Both the position numbers and the translations under genes were made by a program. From the NCBI RefSeq assembly GCF_013204885.1, contig NZ_JABMKX010000001.1:353284-417283 (forward strand): a stretch of DNA of 64,000 nucleotides, read 5' to 3'. This DNA comes from Paenibacillus tritici. GTDB lineage: Bacteria; Bacillota; Bacilli; Paenibacillales; Paenibacillaceae. Under the pieces are notes generated by a model. It was not told the DNA's origin, ran no database searches, and was given only the letters and a program-made list of their open reading frames with translations. Of the stretch, positions 18,955 through 27,380 are shown piece by piece; positions within the stretch are counted from its first letter, which is position 1; the number at the start of each line of letters is the position of its first letter.

Positions 18955-19710
18955 TTACTCTGCCGGCAGTATAGGACAACTGCTACAGTAGAATCGATCT
19001 GCTCTAAGCTGGTAGGCCAGACAGCAGGTCGCCTTAATGGATATCGTGTGGTGGGGAGGACTGGGGTCCGTTCTGAATCTGGGTATTATGCGGAACGGAT
19101 TGCTGCGAAGTCCGAAGTCCTCCGGCTTCAGCACCCAGGTCACAGTCTTGAATTGTTCGGCAATCTGAGCGCGGCGGCATTCACTTGCTGCATCTTGGGC
19201 TTCCTCTTCCATGAAGGTATACAACTGACTGTATAACTGCTTCCACAGCATCACTGCTTTGGTCTGTGAAGCCTCGGCAAGCGCAGTAATAACAGGACTG
19301 ACTTCATTCTTATAGAACAGTCCAAGCTCGTCTATGAATTCATTTCCATTACCAGTCCGTGCATAGATACCCTCCCGCTGATCATGGATGAGGAAGGCGA
19401 ATTCGGGGTACCCCTCCGTACGGAGGAGCTGCACAGACATATTGCTCCGGCACAAGGCAGCAGCCATCGGGTGTCCAGCCGTGAGCAGTGCGGCTTTGGC
19501 TCCGCAGATTCCGGCAATCCAGGTGCACAAGATGGCCGCCGCGAGTCGTTTGTTCTCCGTTCCAAGCATCGAAGCATAAGTGCCGAGCAGGTGCTCTGCT
19601 GCGGCAGGCTGGCATAATTCAGTAAGTGATAAAGTAATTACTGCATTCTCTACAGCTTCGGGAAAGATGAAGAATCGTTCTGCCCACTGCATGTTTACAG
19701 TTTCGCACAT
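18955..19710 (-). CDS. FhuF-like (2Fe-2S) siderophore-iron reductase
   Basis: 251 residues. The C-terminus has the cysteine pattern CC-x11-C-x2-C (CCLAYQLRADRFYCSSCP), which matches the FhuF_C iron-sulfur motif. The preceding part fits the ferric-reductase fold, including a CTWIAGICGAKAAL-type helix. FhuF-type proteins reduce ferric siderophores in the cytoplasm to release Fe2+. It lies 13 bp after the siderophore-binding lipoprotein gene, so capture and release are co-transcribed. Confidence 0.85.
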   Translation of the reverse strand: MCETVNMQWAERFFIFPEAVENAVITLSLTELCQPAAAEHLLGTYASMLGTENKRLAAAILCTWIAGICGAKAALLTAGHPMAAALCRSNMSVQLLRTEGYPEFAFLIHDQREGIYARTGNGNEFIDELGLFYKNEVSPVITALAEASQTKAVMLWKQLYSQLYTFMEEEAQDAASECRRAQIAEQFKTVTWVLKPEDFGLRSNPFRIIPRFRTDPSPPHHTISIKATCCLAYQLRADRFYCSSCPILPAE

Positions 19711-19723
19711 CCTGAAATCCCCT

Positions 19724-20686
19724 TTACTTCGAGTTGCCGCCGAAGGCCCCTAGAACCGCATCAATCGCATAGCGGTTCGCCAGCGGAGACATGCCCAGGT
19801 TAAACCAATCCTTGCCCGCCATCATGTACACCTGATTATTCTTGACCGCCTTCATGTTCTTCCACAGAGGGCTGTTCAGCATATCCTCATAGGTTTGCTT
19901 CACCTCCGGGCTGTCCTCATTATTCAATTGGAGAATGAGATGATCGGGGTTGTACTCCGGCAACTTCTCCAGGGATATGGATAGTGACGGATCTTTAGCA
20001 GGGAAGTTTGGAATCATCTCCAGTCCCAGGGTGGTATGAATAAACTTGCCGCGGTCGATCTGATCCCCATAGAGAACGAAGCTGCCCGGCATAACCATCA
20101 TATACATCACGGTTTCGTTGCCAACCAGGGCATCTAACTTCAGCTTGGCTTCCGCTTCCTGGGCCTCCAGCTCCTGGATAACCTTCTCTGCAGCTTCCTT
20201 CTTGTCCAGCACCTCGGCGATATCCTTCAGTTCATCACGCCAGTCCTGACGCTCGGGCAGCAGAACCGTCGGTGCGATCCCGGATAACTGGTCATAATCC
20301 TTGCCTGCCCACCATGCAGGAGCAAGAATAATATCTGGATTGGAGGACAGTATCATTTCAAAATTCGGGGTTTTGGCTATGCCCATTTTCAGCGTATCCT
20401 TGAAAGGCTCTTGCAGATAGGTAGGGAATTCTTCCTGGTAATTCTGCACAGCGACGGGCGTAATGCCTAAGGCTTGCAGAAACTCCGGGTAGACTACCGA
20501 TAGTCCAACGACTCTGGCGGGATGGGCAGGGATCTTAATCTCGCCATTCTCACTATTGACCAGACGAAAGTCCGTTTCTGTTGAAGCTTCTACCTTGGCC
20601 TGTCCGGCGTTATTAGAGCAAGCTGCCATTACCATTACCAGCAGAGCGGCCGTGCAGAATGCTATTCCTGTTCTTAGCTGTCGCAT
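19724..20686 (-). CDS. Iron-siderophore substrate-binding lipoprotein
   Basis: 320 residues with a lipobox (MVMAAC, Cys about 23). It is a TroA-like/PF01497 fold with HPARVVGLSVVYPEFLQALG at the N-lobe, the SSNPDIILAPAW strand and a long linking helix rich in Glu/Ala. It captures ferric siderophore outside the membrane. A Fur box lies about 50 bp upstream. No FecCD permease or ATPase gene is adjacent, so it must share membrane components encoded elsewhere. Confidence 0.92.
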   Translation of the reverse strand: MRQLRTGIAFCTAALLVMVMAACSNNAGQAKVEASTETDFRLVNSENGEIKIPAHPARVVGLSVVYPEFLQALGITPVAVQNYQEEFPTYLQEPFKDTLKMGIAKTPNFEMILSSNPDIILAPAWWAGKDYDQLSGIAPTVLLPERQDWRDELKDIAEVLDKKEAAEKVIQELEAQEAEAKLKLDALVGNETVMYMMVMPGSFVLYGDQIDRGKFIHTTLGLEMIPNFPAKDPSLSISLEKLPEYNPDHLILQLNNEDSPEVKQTYEDMLNSPLWKNMKAVKNNQVYMMAGKDWFNLGMSPLANRYAIDAVLGAFGGNSK

Positions 20687-20734
20687 GAATTCTATAACCT
20701 CCTGAGTGTCGATACCTTACCTCTCACATGAGAG

Positions 20735-20749
20735 TGAGAATCAATATCA
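20735..20749 (-). promoter_or_regulatory. Fur box
   Basis: TGAGAATCAATATCA matches the 7-1-7 consensus TGATAATnATTATCA at 12 of 14 scored positions. It is 49-63 bp upstream of the siderophore-binding-protein start, so iron repression is expected. Confidence 0.75.
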
Positions 20750-20806
20750 CTGTTAGGAGTATAAAACAATCCCTTGGATTCGACTATAGATAATCACGCC
20801 AATATT

Positions 20807-22465
20807 TCATGTCCGATTACGCCACAGTAAGGGCGCCAGGTCCAGAATCATCTCCTGGGTGAACGAGGTATACTCTGTCCAGGGGTAGGGAGGGAGAAGC
20901 TCAACACGCGAATATCCGGCGGGATCAGGCCGCTTCAACGACTCCTGATGTTGGATATCTGACCAAATAGCCTGAGACTCAGTATCCTCGTCTACGATCA
21001 ACAACAGCTTGTCTGTATCCGCAGACATCAGCTCCGCAAGCGTCAAGGTCTGACGGCTTAGCTTGCGGTTAACAAGCGGAGCGGGAATGAACTGCAGATC
21101 ATCGTAGAACACCTCGCCCAAGCTCCGGTTAGACAACACCGTGAGGGTCTGAGCGGATAGGCGGGCGATAAGAAGCCTGCCCTTGGCAAGTGGATGATCG
21201 AGGCTCGCCCGGACGGTCTCGGCTTTGCGCTCATAGGCGGCTAACCAGGCCGCAGCTTCCTGTGACTTGCCGAGGCTGTGCCCGATGAATTCTAATTGCG
21301 CGCGCCAATCCATTTGGAGCCGGGGGAGAAGCGGAGCGGGGGCAAGCTCTTGAAGCTGCTGCTGCATGGCGGGACTTAGTGCTTGCTCCAGCCCCAGAAT
21401 ATAATCGGGACGAAGGGAGACAAGCTGCTGTAACCTGTCATTGTCCTCTTGGAGGAGCGGAAGGACCGTACCGGTTCCATATTTACGGCGGTAATATTCT
21501 GTCCAGGGATGGTCAGCCGGAGCTGCGCAGGGAATGACATTCAGTGTGAGCAGCGTTCCGATCAGGCTGCCATGGTAAGCAACGATCTTCAGCTTGGTAT
21601 TCCGCATGAAGGCGGCCGGAGCTACACCCGTAACTTGCTTGAACTTGCGCCGGAAATAAGCAAGATCCTTGTAACCGACATATGCGGCGATATCCTTCAA
21701 CTCGTAATTCGTATGGGGCAGCATTAGATTTCTTGCTTGTCTGATCCGGCATTCGGTCAGGTATTCAATTGCGCTGAGCCCATATTTCTGCTTGAACAGC
21801 CGGATGAAATGCCTTACGCTAATGCCTGCTTCGCCCGCCAGCAGGGTGATTGATAGCTCTTCACGGTAGTGCTGCTCTATGTACAGCTTGACCCGTTCCA
21901 TAATCGTATCGGTATCGTCAGGCTCAGACTGCCGGGTATCGCTGAGCAGACTGTACAGCAGCTCATAGAATCTGCTCTGGGCAAGCAGCTGCTGTAAGGG
22001 GTCCGTGCTGCCCATGGAAGCGGTGATGGCCTCGCAGTGTTTGCTGTATGTAACGGTTGAAGCCACCGCTGCTTCTCCTTCCAGGGGGAAGGGAAGACGG
22101 GACTGCGTTGAGCTTAGCTGGTCCGGTTGTTCAGGCAGGTGGCGCTGGGCGAATACATCAAACCGCAGAATGTACACACTCTGTTCGCCTGAACCTTCCA
22201 GACAGGCTTCGATTAACTGCCCCGGCAGGCAGACAAAAGCAGCTCCCGCTCTGAGTTCGCCATACTTGCCGTCCACAGTGATCCAGCCCCGGCCCGAAAC
22301 TGGAATCAGGAGCAGATGCGATTCAAGGAATTGCAGACGGAGCGAACACTCTCCCGTGAGACTGTTGTTCTGCTCGATGCTGCGAAGCCTGAACCACATC
22401 TGATTAAGCTGTCCGAAGGTTCCTCCGGGCAGGACGCCGTCCTGATCGTTCAATCCTTGCACCAC
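20807..22465 (-). CDS. AraC-type regulator fused to a siderophore-binding domain (Btr-like)
   Basis: 552 residues. The N-terminal 130 residues look cupin-like. Two AraC helix-turn-helices follow (LSITLLAGEAGISVRHFIRL; LKDIAAYVGYKDLAYFRRKF). The C-terminal 270 residues are a PF01497 binding domain (KLKIVAYHGSLIGTLLTLNV, LRPDYILGLEQ) without a signal peptide. Bacillus subtilis Btr, with the same architecture, senses bacillibactin in the cytoplasm and activates uptake genes. Here the regulator lies just upstream of the binding protein it presumably controls, separated by 120 bp that holds the Fur box. Confidence 0.9.
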   Translation of the reverse strand: MVQGLNDQDGVLPGGTFGQLNQMWFRLRSIEQNNSLTGECSLRLQFLESHLLLIPVSGRGWITVDGKYGELRAGAAFVCLPGQLIEACLEGSGEQSVYILRFDVFAQRHLPEQPDQLSSTQSRLPFPLEGEAAVASTVTYSKHCEAITASMGSTDPLQQLLAQSRFYELLYSLLSDTRQSEPDDTDTIMERVKLYIEQHYREELSITLLAGEAGISVRHFIRLFKQKYGLSAIEYLTECRIRQARNLMLPHTNYELKDIAAYVGYKDLAYFRRKFKQVTGVAPAAFMRNTKLKIVAYHGSLIGTLLTLNVIPCAAPADHPWTEYYRRKYGTGTVLPLLQEDNDRLQQLVSLRPDYILGLEQALSPAMQQQLQELAPAPLLPRLQMDWRAQLEFIGHSLGKSQEAAAWLAAYERKAETVRASLDHPLAKGRLLIARLSAQTLTVLSNRSLGEVFYDDLQFIPAPLVNRKLSRQTLTLAELMSADTDKLLLIVDEDTESQAIWSDIQHQESLKRPDPAGYSRVELLPPYPWTEYTSFTQEMILDLAPLLWRNRT

Positions 22466-22524
22466 CTTTTCTTATGCTAGTCGCAGACTCTTGATCCTTG
22501 TATGGTCCGGAAGCCGGACTCCGG

Positions 22525-23244
22525 TTAAGCGTTCATATCCGTGATAGCCGGAATATTGATTTCCTTCACACAGGCTGCGCTGGACAGGCTGACGATACAT
22601 TTTACGATAGAAACAATATCCTGAAGAGGAATACGTGTGCCGTTATATTCGGCAAGAGCACGGTCCATGCCCTCTGCATACGGAATTTCGGCTGCAAGCT
22701 CGCCGGGGTTAAGACATGTCACAGCAATCCTGTCTTGCCGCATATGTTCTCTCAAGGCCTCTGTAATCCCCCGGATGGCAAACTTAGAGGCGACAAAAGA
22801 AACCTGTGTGCTATTCGCGTTGCTTAGACCCGCAGTCGAGCCAATCAGAATGATTTTGCCTGCTGCTGATTTCCGGAGAGGGTCGAGCAGGGCCTGTATG
22901 CCTACAATAGCGGATGTTATATTCACATGAATCAGACGGCTGATGTCGGCAGGATCGTCCTGATCGAAGGTGTAGTGGTCCTCGAATCCTTCTTTTTCCC
23001 AAATCCCCACATTGTAAATGAGCACATCAAGGGTTTCGTTCTGAAGGGCATCGCCGACCCGCTGGGCGGCTTGGAGATCAGCCAGATCTGCCTGTATCCA
23101 AATACGTTCCACACCATCGTTCAACTGCAAGTTATCAGGTTTTGTGCGTGAGACTACCCAGACTTTATCACCCTGCTCAGGCAATCCTCTGACAAAAGCA
23201 TCTCCTAATCCTTTGCTGGCACCAAATACAAGATAGTTTTTCAT
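22525..23244 (-). CDS. SDR family oxidoreductase
   Basis: 239 residues. It has the glycine-rich NAD(P) motif GASKGLG, a Rossmann fold with YNVGIWEK at the NNAG position, and catalytic Ser in ILIGSTAGLS. In place of the usual Tyr-x-x-x-Lys it reads VSFVASKFA, with Phe where Tyr is expected, so activity may be altered. Its ATG overlaps the stop of the sulfurtransferase gene (ATGA), giving translational coupling. Confidence 0.85.
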   Translation of the reverse strand: MKNYLVFGASKGLGDAFVRGLPEQGDKVWVVSRTKPDNLQLNDGVERIWIQADLADLQAAQRVGDALQNETLDVLIYNVGIWEKEGFEDHYTFDQDDPADISRLIHVNITSAIVGIQALLDPLRKSAAGKIILIGSTAGLSNANSTQVSFVASKFAIRGITEALREHMRQDRIAVTCLNPGELAAEIPYAEGMDRALAEYNGTRIPLQDIVSIVKCIVSLSSAACVKEINIPAITDMNA

Positions 23245-24122
23245 TGTAAGTCTCCATTTCTATGATTCTCCTCATAGCTAATCCAGTCACTCCAGCTCCC
23301 CGCATACAGCCGCACGTTCTTGAATCCGGCCTTCTCCAGCGCCAGCACATTCGGGCAGGCGGTTACGCCGGAGCCGCAATAGACGATGATCTCACGATCC
23401 TTAGGAAGTCCGGCAAAATGCTCCGCAAGCTCGTCGGCGCTCTTGAAGCTGCCGTCTGCGTTCTGCGTGTCTTTCCAGAAGAAGTTGACCGCACCGGGGA
23501 TATGCCCCCCGACCGGGTCCAGGGTCTCATTCTGGCCGAGATAACGGTCATTGGACCGGGAATCAACCAAAACGGGAAGAGCAGAGGATGAATTCGCCGC
23601 AGAAGGGTTAGCTTCATCCTTAAGCGTTCTCTGCGAAACACTCCGCACCTCTTCATAACCGGCCAACATCTGCGGCTGCACATTTGGTACAAATGTACTA
23701 GGCACCCGCACCGGCTGATGATCTGTCACCGGATATTTCTCAGCCTTCCAGGCACTGAAGCCGCCCTCCAGAATGAATACCTGTTCATGCCCGAGGTAAC
23801 GCAGCAGCCACCACAGCCGGGCCGCGTTCATGCCGTTCTCATCGTCATAAGCAACAATCCGTGAATCATTGCCGATTCCAAGCTTGCTGAGCCGTGCAGC
23901 CAGCACCTCAGGGTCAGGTAGGGGGTGACGTCCACCATGCTCGCGTTCCGGGGAGGACAGATCCAGCTTCAGATCCAGATAGACCGCGCCCGGAATATGC
24001 TCTTCTTCATAGCTGTCTCTACCGGCTTCAGGCTGGCCCAGTGTGAAGCGGCAGTCCACGATCGTCTGCTCCGGCTCATAGAGTCTGGCGAGCAGCCAGC
24101 GTTTGCTTACAGTAGCATCCAT
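23241..24122 (-). CDS. Sulfurtransferase, two rhodanese domains (3-mercaptopyruvate type)
   Basis: 293 residues with two rhodanese domains. The N-terminal one is inactive but has the DCRFTLG...HIPGAVYLD signature; the C-terminal one has the catalytic cysteine in CGSGVTA, the loop of 3-mercaptopyruvate sulfurtransferases. It probably moves sulfane sulfur from mercaptopyruvate or thiosulfate to a thiol or cyanide. First gene of a two-gene unit with the SDR gene. Confidence 0.92.
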   Translation of the reverse strand: MDATVSKRWLLARLYEPEQTIVDCRFTLGQPEAGRDSYEEEHIPGAVYLDLKLDLSSPEREHGGRHPLPDPEVLAARLSKLGIGNDSRIVAYDDENGMNAARLWWLLRYLGHEQVFILEGGFSAWKAEKYPVTDHQPVRVPSTFVPNVQPQMLAGYEEVRSVSQRTLKDEANPSAANSSSALPVLVDSRSNDRYLGQNETLDPVGGHIPGAVNFFWKDTQNADGSFKSADELAEHFAGLPKDREIIVYCGSGVTACPNVLALEKAGFKNVRLYAGSWSDWISYEENHRNGDLQ

Positions 24123-24270
24123 ATTTATCCCATCCTTTGTAAGTATGATAAGGAGTATTATAGCTGATAATCCCCGTTCCGCATAACCGCTCTGCTAGTC
24201 TGCTAATTTGACACAGTTGCGTTCCGGATTCTACAATGGCTTGAAACCTATCTTACTTCGAGAGGGGCCA

Positions 24271-25242
24271 ATGCCTATGGAAGCCATAATTAGCCGGTTC
24301 TGGCCGGAATGGAAGGGTACGCTGCGCAAACGGAGCGGGGGCTGGAATAATACCACCTATTTCGTGGAGAGCGGCGAACGCCGTGCTGTGCTGCGCGTCT
24401 ATGATACGCATAGAGACCGCAATAAAATAGAGTTCGAGCATACTGTACTTCTGAAGCTGAACGGACAGGATTTGCCGTTTGCAGTCCCTGCTCCGATCCT
24501 TAGCATTACAGGGGAAACCATGGTTCAACTGGAAGAAGGCGAAGGGAAATTCGCCTGCCTGTTCGGTTATATTGAAGGGAAATCTCCCTCCGGGCAGGAT
24601 TCCGGCTTCTATGAATCGTTCGGAGAGTCGGCAGGAGCCTTATCCGCTGTGCTGAGTGAGATGAAGCTGGAGATTCCGGCTGTATACCGGCCTTACTATG
24701 AGCTGGAGCGGTCTTATCCGCTGTGTACCCGGGAAGCGCTTCGCGATTGGTTGACCCAGTTACCGGAACCTCTGCAGAAGCTTACACCGGAGTTGAAAGT
24801 TCTGGTTGAAGCCTATGAAAGTGTGGCAGACTCACGGGAACAGCTGGAGAACCTGCACCATCAGCTGGTGCATGGCGATTTGAATCCCTCTAACCTGCTG
24901 GTGGATGGAGAGAACGGGGAACAGGTGATTGCGCTGCTGGATTTTGAATTCTGCACACGGGATGTCCGGGTTATGGAAGCTGCGGTTATCCTGTCCGGTA
25001 TGCTCTGTCATGAGGATGAGGAACGGATTATCCGTGATTTCTGGCGGGGTTACAGCCGCAAGATTATGCTTAGCGCGGAGGAATTCATGGCGATTCCAAC
25101 GCTGATGCTCTTGCGCAAGGTTGATGTGTTCCTGCATTTCGTCACGAGGTACTGGCAAGGAACCGACGAAGTACATGTGTTGCAGGAGCAGATCGCAGTG
25201 CTTGCAGCAGAGATCCAACAGATGTCAGGCGGGAAGCTGTAA
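24271..25242 (+). CDS. APH-family small-molecule phosphotransferase
   Basis: 323 residues from ATG 24271 after GAGAGGGG; a TTG at 24208 extends the frame but lacks a ribosome site. It has the kinase-like fold of PF01636: GGWNNTTYFVES (nucleotide loop), VLRVY (lysine-equivalent strand), Brenner motif HGDLNPSNLL with catalytic Asp, and LLDFEFC for metal binding. Relatives phosphorylate aminoglycosides, homoserine, choline or fructosamines; which one applies here is unknown. It is monocistronic. Confidence 0.85.
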   Translation: MPMEAIISRFWPEWKGTLRKRSGGWNNTTYFVESGERRAVLRVYDTHRDRNKIEFEHTVLLKLNGQDLPFAVPAPILSITGETMVQLEEGEGKFACLFGYIEGKSPSGQDSGFYESFGESAGALSAVLSEMKLEIPAVYRPYYELERSYPLCTREALRDWLTQLPEPLQKLTPELKVLVEAYESVADSREQLENLHHQLVHGDLNPSNLLVDGENGEQVIALLDFEFCTRDVRVMEAAVILSGMLCHEDEERIIRDFWRGYSRKIMLSAEEFMAIPTLMLLRKVDVFLHFVTRYWQGTDEVHVLQEQIAVLAAEIQQMSGGKL

Positions 25243-25267
25243 GGGTAAATACCAGGACCAGGATTAG

Positions 25268-25313
25268 ACCAGCAGCAAAGGCGCTGCGGATAAAGGGCTT
25301 GGCTGCTGGTTTG
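25268..25313 (+). terminator. Terminator after the phosphotransferase gene
   Basis: ACCAGCAGC pairs with GCTGCTGGT across a 25-base insert, followed by TTTGTACTT. Confidence 0.55.
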
Positions 25314-25420
25314 TACTTAATAGCTCGGAAACACTGCGGAGTAAGTCTTGGCAAAACGCGGCGGATGATCTAAGTGGAATTAGTACATTTAATTTATGGC
25401 CTCGGGTAGACTTCCTGAAA

Positions 25421-25559
25421 ACAGTTGGATAAACAACACTTAATCAGTCCGATATCTGCTAAAATCCATAGGGTTCGGTGGATTAGTTGTACTTTTTCCA
25501 ACTGCTGTCCCATAGCGTACTGTTTCGGCAGAATTAAGTGCCTTTTATCCAACTCCGTT
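25421..25559. repeat. Palindromic intergenic repeat family R2, copy A
   Basis: It starts with AGTTGGATAAACAACACTTA (25423) and after exactly 62 bp has AGTTGTACTTTTTCCAACTG (25485). A third, inverted end lies at 25535-25558 (reverse complement AGTTGGATAAAAGGCACTTA). The second copy is at 59767-59848 with the same 62-bp spacing. Ends are inverted repeats of one another, so the unit can fold into a long hairpin. No coding potential is convincing across it. Confidence 0.65.
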
Positions 25560-25611
25560 AGCGCTCTCCCTCTCGCTTTCGTTATGTAATTGAAGCTGAA
25601 ATCCGGTTCAT

Positions 25612-25690
25612 CAGTTCTCCTGCGGAAAGCTTTCAGGCGGACGCTATCGCTCCTACAGAACCAAATTCTCCTCAGCCACTTTCCCCTGTT
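25612..25690. repeat. Intergenic repeat family R1, copy B (inverted)
   Basis: The reverse complement contains CTGTAGGAGCGATAGCGTCC flanked by GAGGAGAATTTGG, aligning with copy A at 1218-1257. It directly follows the R2 repeat in a 580-bp gap without genes. Confidence 0.6.
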
Positions 25691-25763
25691 TATGACTATC
25701 AAGTTCAATCTATATAGATCTGTTTTTTCCTTGATTACCCCTATTGATGCATTTGAACATGCC

Positions 25764-25808
25764 AAACAGGGCACCTCCGGCTGGGTGGGACCGGAGTGTG
25801 CCCTGTTT
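25764..25808 (-). terminator. Terminator of the crystallin-like gene
   Basis: On the minus strand AAACAGGGCAC...CCGG pairs with CCGG...GTGCCCTGTTT, with A/T-rich flanks. It starts 16 bp after the stop codon. Confidence 0.8.
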
Positions 25809-25823
25809 AACTTGCAGTTGCTG

Positions 25824-26195
25824 CTAGATCAACCGGTAACCGGCAGGAAGATTCCCGCTGCTGCGGATATTGCGGATTTGTGCCAGCGTCAGTCTTTGGT
25901 TGGTAGAGATAATAGATTCTACATCATTGCCGGAAATAAAGTCGTCCAGATCACGAAGGCTGTGGTTCCCGCGAAGCACGCGGAAGCTGCCTCTGAAGCG
26001 GGTTCTGCTGAACAGAACGAGTGTGGCATTGCTGCTGGTGGAGAAGAAGCGGAGGCTTTCGATTCCATCCAGGATATTGTCGGTATTACGGATACCCAGA
26101 TTGCCCCGGTATATTCTGCTTCTTCCCCGGAAGTTCTCTTCGCTATACACAGTCAGCCGCGGATAAGTCTGCGAGATATGGACCTCTTTGTTCAT
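25824..26195 (-). CDS. Beta/gamma-crystallin-like protein
   Basis: 123 residues, ATG 26195 after GAGGAG. Two Greek-key-like motifs are visible: VYSEENFRGRSRIYRGN (about residues 16-32) and LFSRTRFRGSFRVLRGN (about 60-76), each with the aromatic-x5-F-x-G corner. The calcium-site consensus (N/D)(N/D)xx(S/T)S is approximated by NDVESI and DGIESL. Microbial members are often calcium-binding and stress- or spore-associated (Protein S of Myxococcus). There is no signal peptide. The assignment rests on the motif pattern only. Confidence 0.6.
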   Translation of the reverse strand: MNKEVHISQTYPRLTVYSEENFRGRSRIYRGNLGIRNTDNILDGIESLRFFSTSSNATLVLFSRTRFRGSFRVLRGNHSLRDLDDFISGNDVESIISTNQRLTLAQIRNIRSSGNLPAGYRLI

Positions 26196-26345
26196 GAATA
26201 CTCCTCCTCAGAGCTGGATTGGCAAATGCAGTACGAAACTGTCAGCTGCAATATATTCTATGTATGCGGTTCAAGAATGGTATGGTCGAAACCCCTGATT
26301 CGGCAGCCCTGTTTGCAGGGTTCAGGAAAATTTTCACAAACCCTA

Positions 26346-26374
26346 TTTACAGACTTCATATCCTAGTGTACTAT
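26346..26374 (+). promoter_or_regulatory. Sigma-A promoter of the double ABC exporter operon
   Basis: TTTACA (26346-26351) and TACTAT (26369-26374) are 17 bp apart, 32 bp ahead of the first start codon. GTGT and ACAC half-sites nearby could serve the GntR regulator encoded in the operon. Confidence 0.6.
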
Positions 26375-26405
26375 TCAACTAACACACCGACACAAGGAGG
26401 GCGTC

Positions 26406-27380
26406 ATGAATTCATTCACCCGCAGTAATCAAGGGCTGCCAGGTCCTGGGACAGAACCAGCCGTACTCGAAATGCAAGGCGTCAGTAAAGTAATTAAAGG
26501 GAAGGCGATTGTAGATAATCTGAGCTTCGAGATTCGAAGAGGGGAGATTATCGGCCTGCTGGGGCCGAACGGTGCCGGCAAAACGACCACCATCCGTATG
26601 ATGACCGGCCTTATCCGCTTGAGCAGTGGGGATGTCCTGGTCCATGGGCAGAGCATACAGAAGAATTTCAAGCAGGCTATCTCGCAGATTGGGGCGATTA
26701 TTGAGAATCCCGAGTTCTATCCGCATATGACTGGCTATGACAATCTGCGGCAGTATTTACGGATGAGCGACGGAGCCGGAGCCTCGCGGATTGATGAGGT
26801 CGTGGAGCTGGTTGGACTGCAGGAGGCGATGACCAAGAAGGTTCGGGCGTATTCGCTGGGTATGCGCCAGCGTCTGGGCATCGCTCAGGCCTTGCTGCAT
26901 TCGCCGAAGCTGCTGATTCTGGATGAGCCAACCAACGGGCTGGACCCCGCCGGAATCCGGGAGATGCGTGATTATATGCGCAAGATTGCTGAGGTCGAGG
27001 GCATTGCCATTCTGATCTCCAGTCATATGCTGGCCGAGATTGAACAGATCTGCCACCGCGCGGTGGTCATTCAGAACGGTAAGCTCGTAACGGTTACCCA
27101 GCTTGCTGAAGCGCCGGAAGCCCGCAGTGAAGTATCGCTTGCGATCCGGGTAGATAGGCTGGAAGCTGCTCAGACTGTAGCCGAAGCAGTGCAAGGCGTG
27201 AAGGTGACCGGAATGGATGAAGCCCGTTCGGAGCTGCATGTGCATCTGCCGGATGGAACCGTGCCGGAGCTTGTGGCGGCGCTTAGTGAGGCCAAGGTCG
27301 GGGTATACAGGATCACAGAGAATCGGCAAAGTCTGGAAGAAGATTTCCTGAAATGGACAGGGGGCAACCGCATTGCGTAA
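26406..27380 (+). CDS. ABC transporter ATP-binding protein (BcrA/DrrA-like)
   Basis: 324 residues from ATG 26406 after AAGGAGGG. Walker A GPNGAGKTT, signature YSLGMRQRLG and Walker B LLILDEPTNGLD are all present; the C-terminal 90 residues match the regulatory extension of BcrA-type exporters. It pairs with the ABC-2 permease whose gene overlaps by 8 bp. Such pairs expel peptide antibiotics or lipids. It is the first gene of the five-gene operon. Confidence 0.93.
   Translation: MNSFTRSNQGLPGPGTEPAVLEMQGVSKVIKGKAIVDNLSFEIRRGEIIGLLGPNGAGKTTTIRMMTGLIRLSSGDVLVHGQSIQKNFKQAISQIGAIIENPEFYPHMTGYDNLRQYLRMSDGAGASRIDEVVELVGLQEAMTKKVRAYSLGMRQRLGIAQALLHSPKLLILDEPTNGLDPAGIREMRDYMRKIAEVEGIAILISSHMLAEIEQICHRAVVIQNGKLVTVTQLAEAPEARSEVSLAIRVDRLEAAQTVAEAVQGVKVTGMDEARSELHVHLPDGTVPELVAALSEAKVGVYRITENRQSLEEDFLKWTGGNRIA

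Noticed and set aside
25394..25774. 126-codon minus-strand frame across repeats R2 and R1
   Set aside because: Entirely inside repeats; no ribosome site; runs into the terminator of the next gene.
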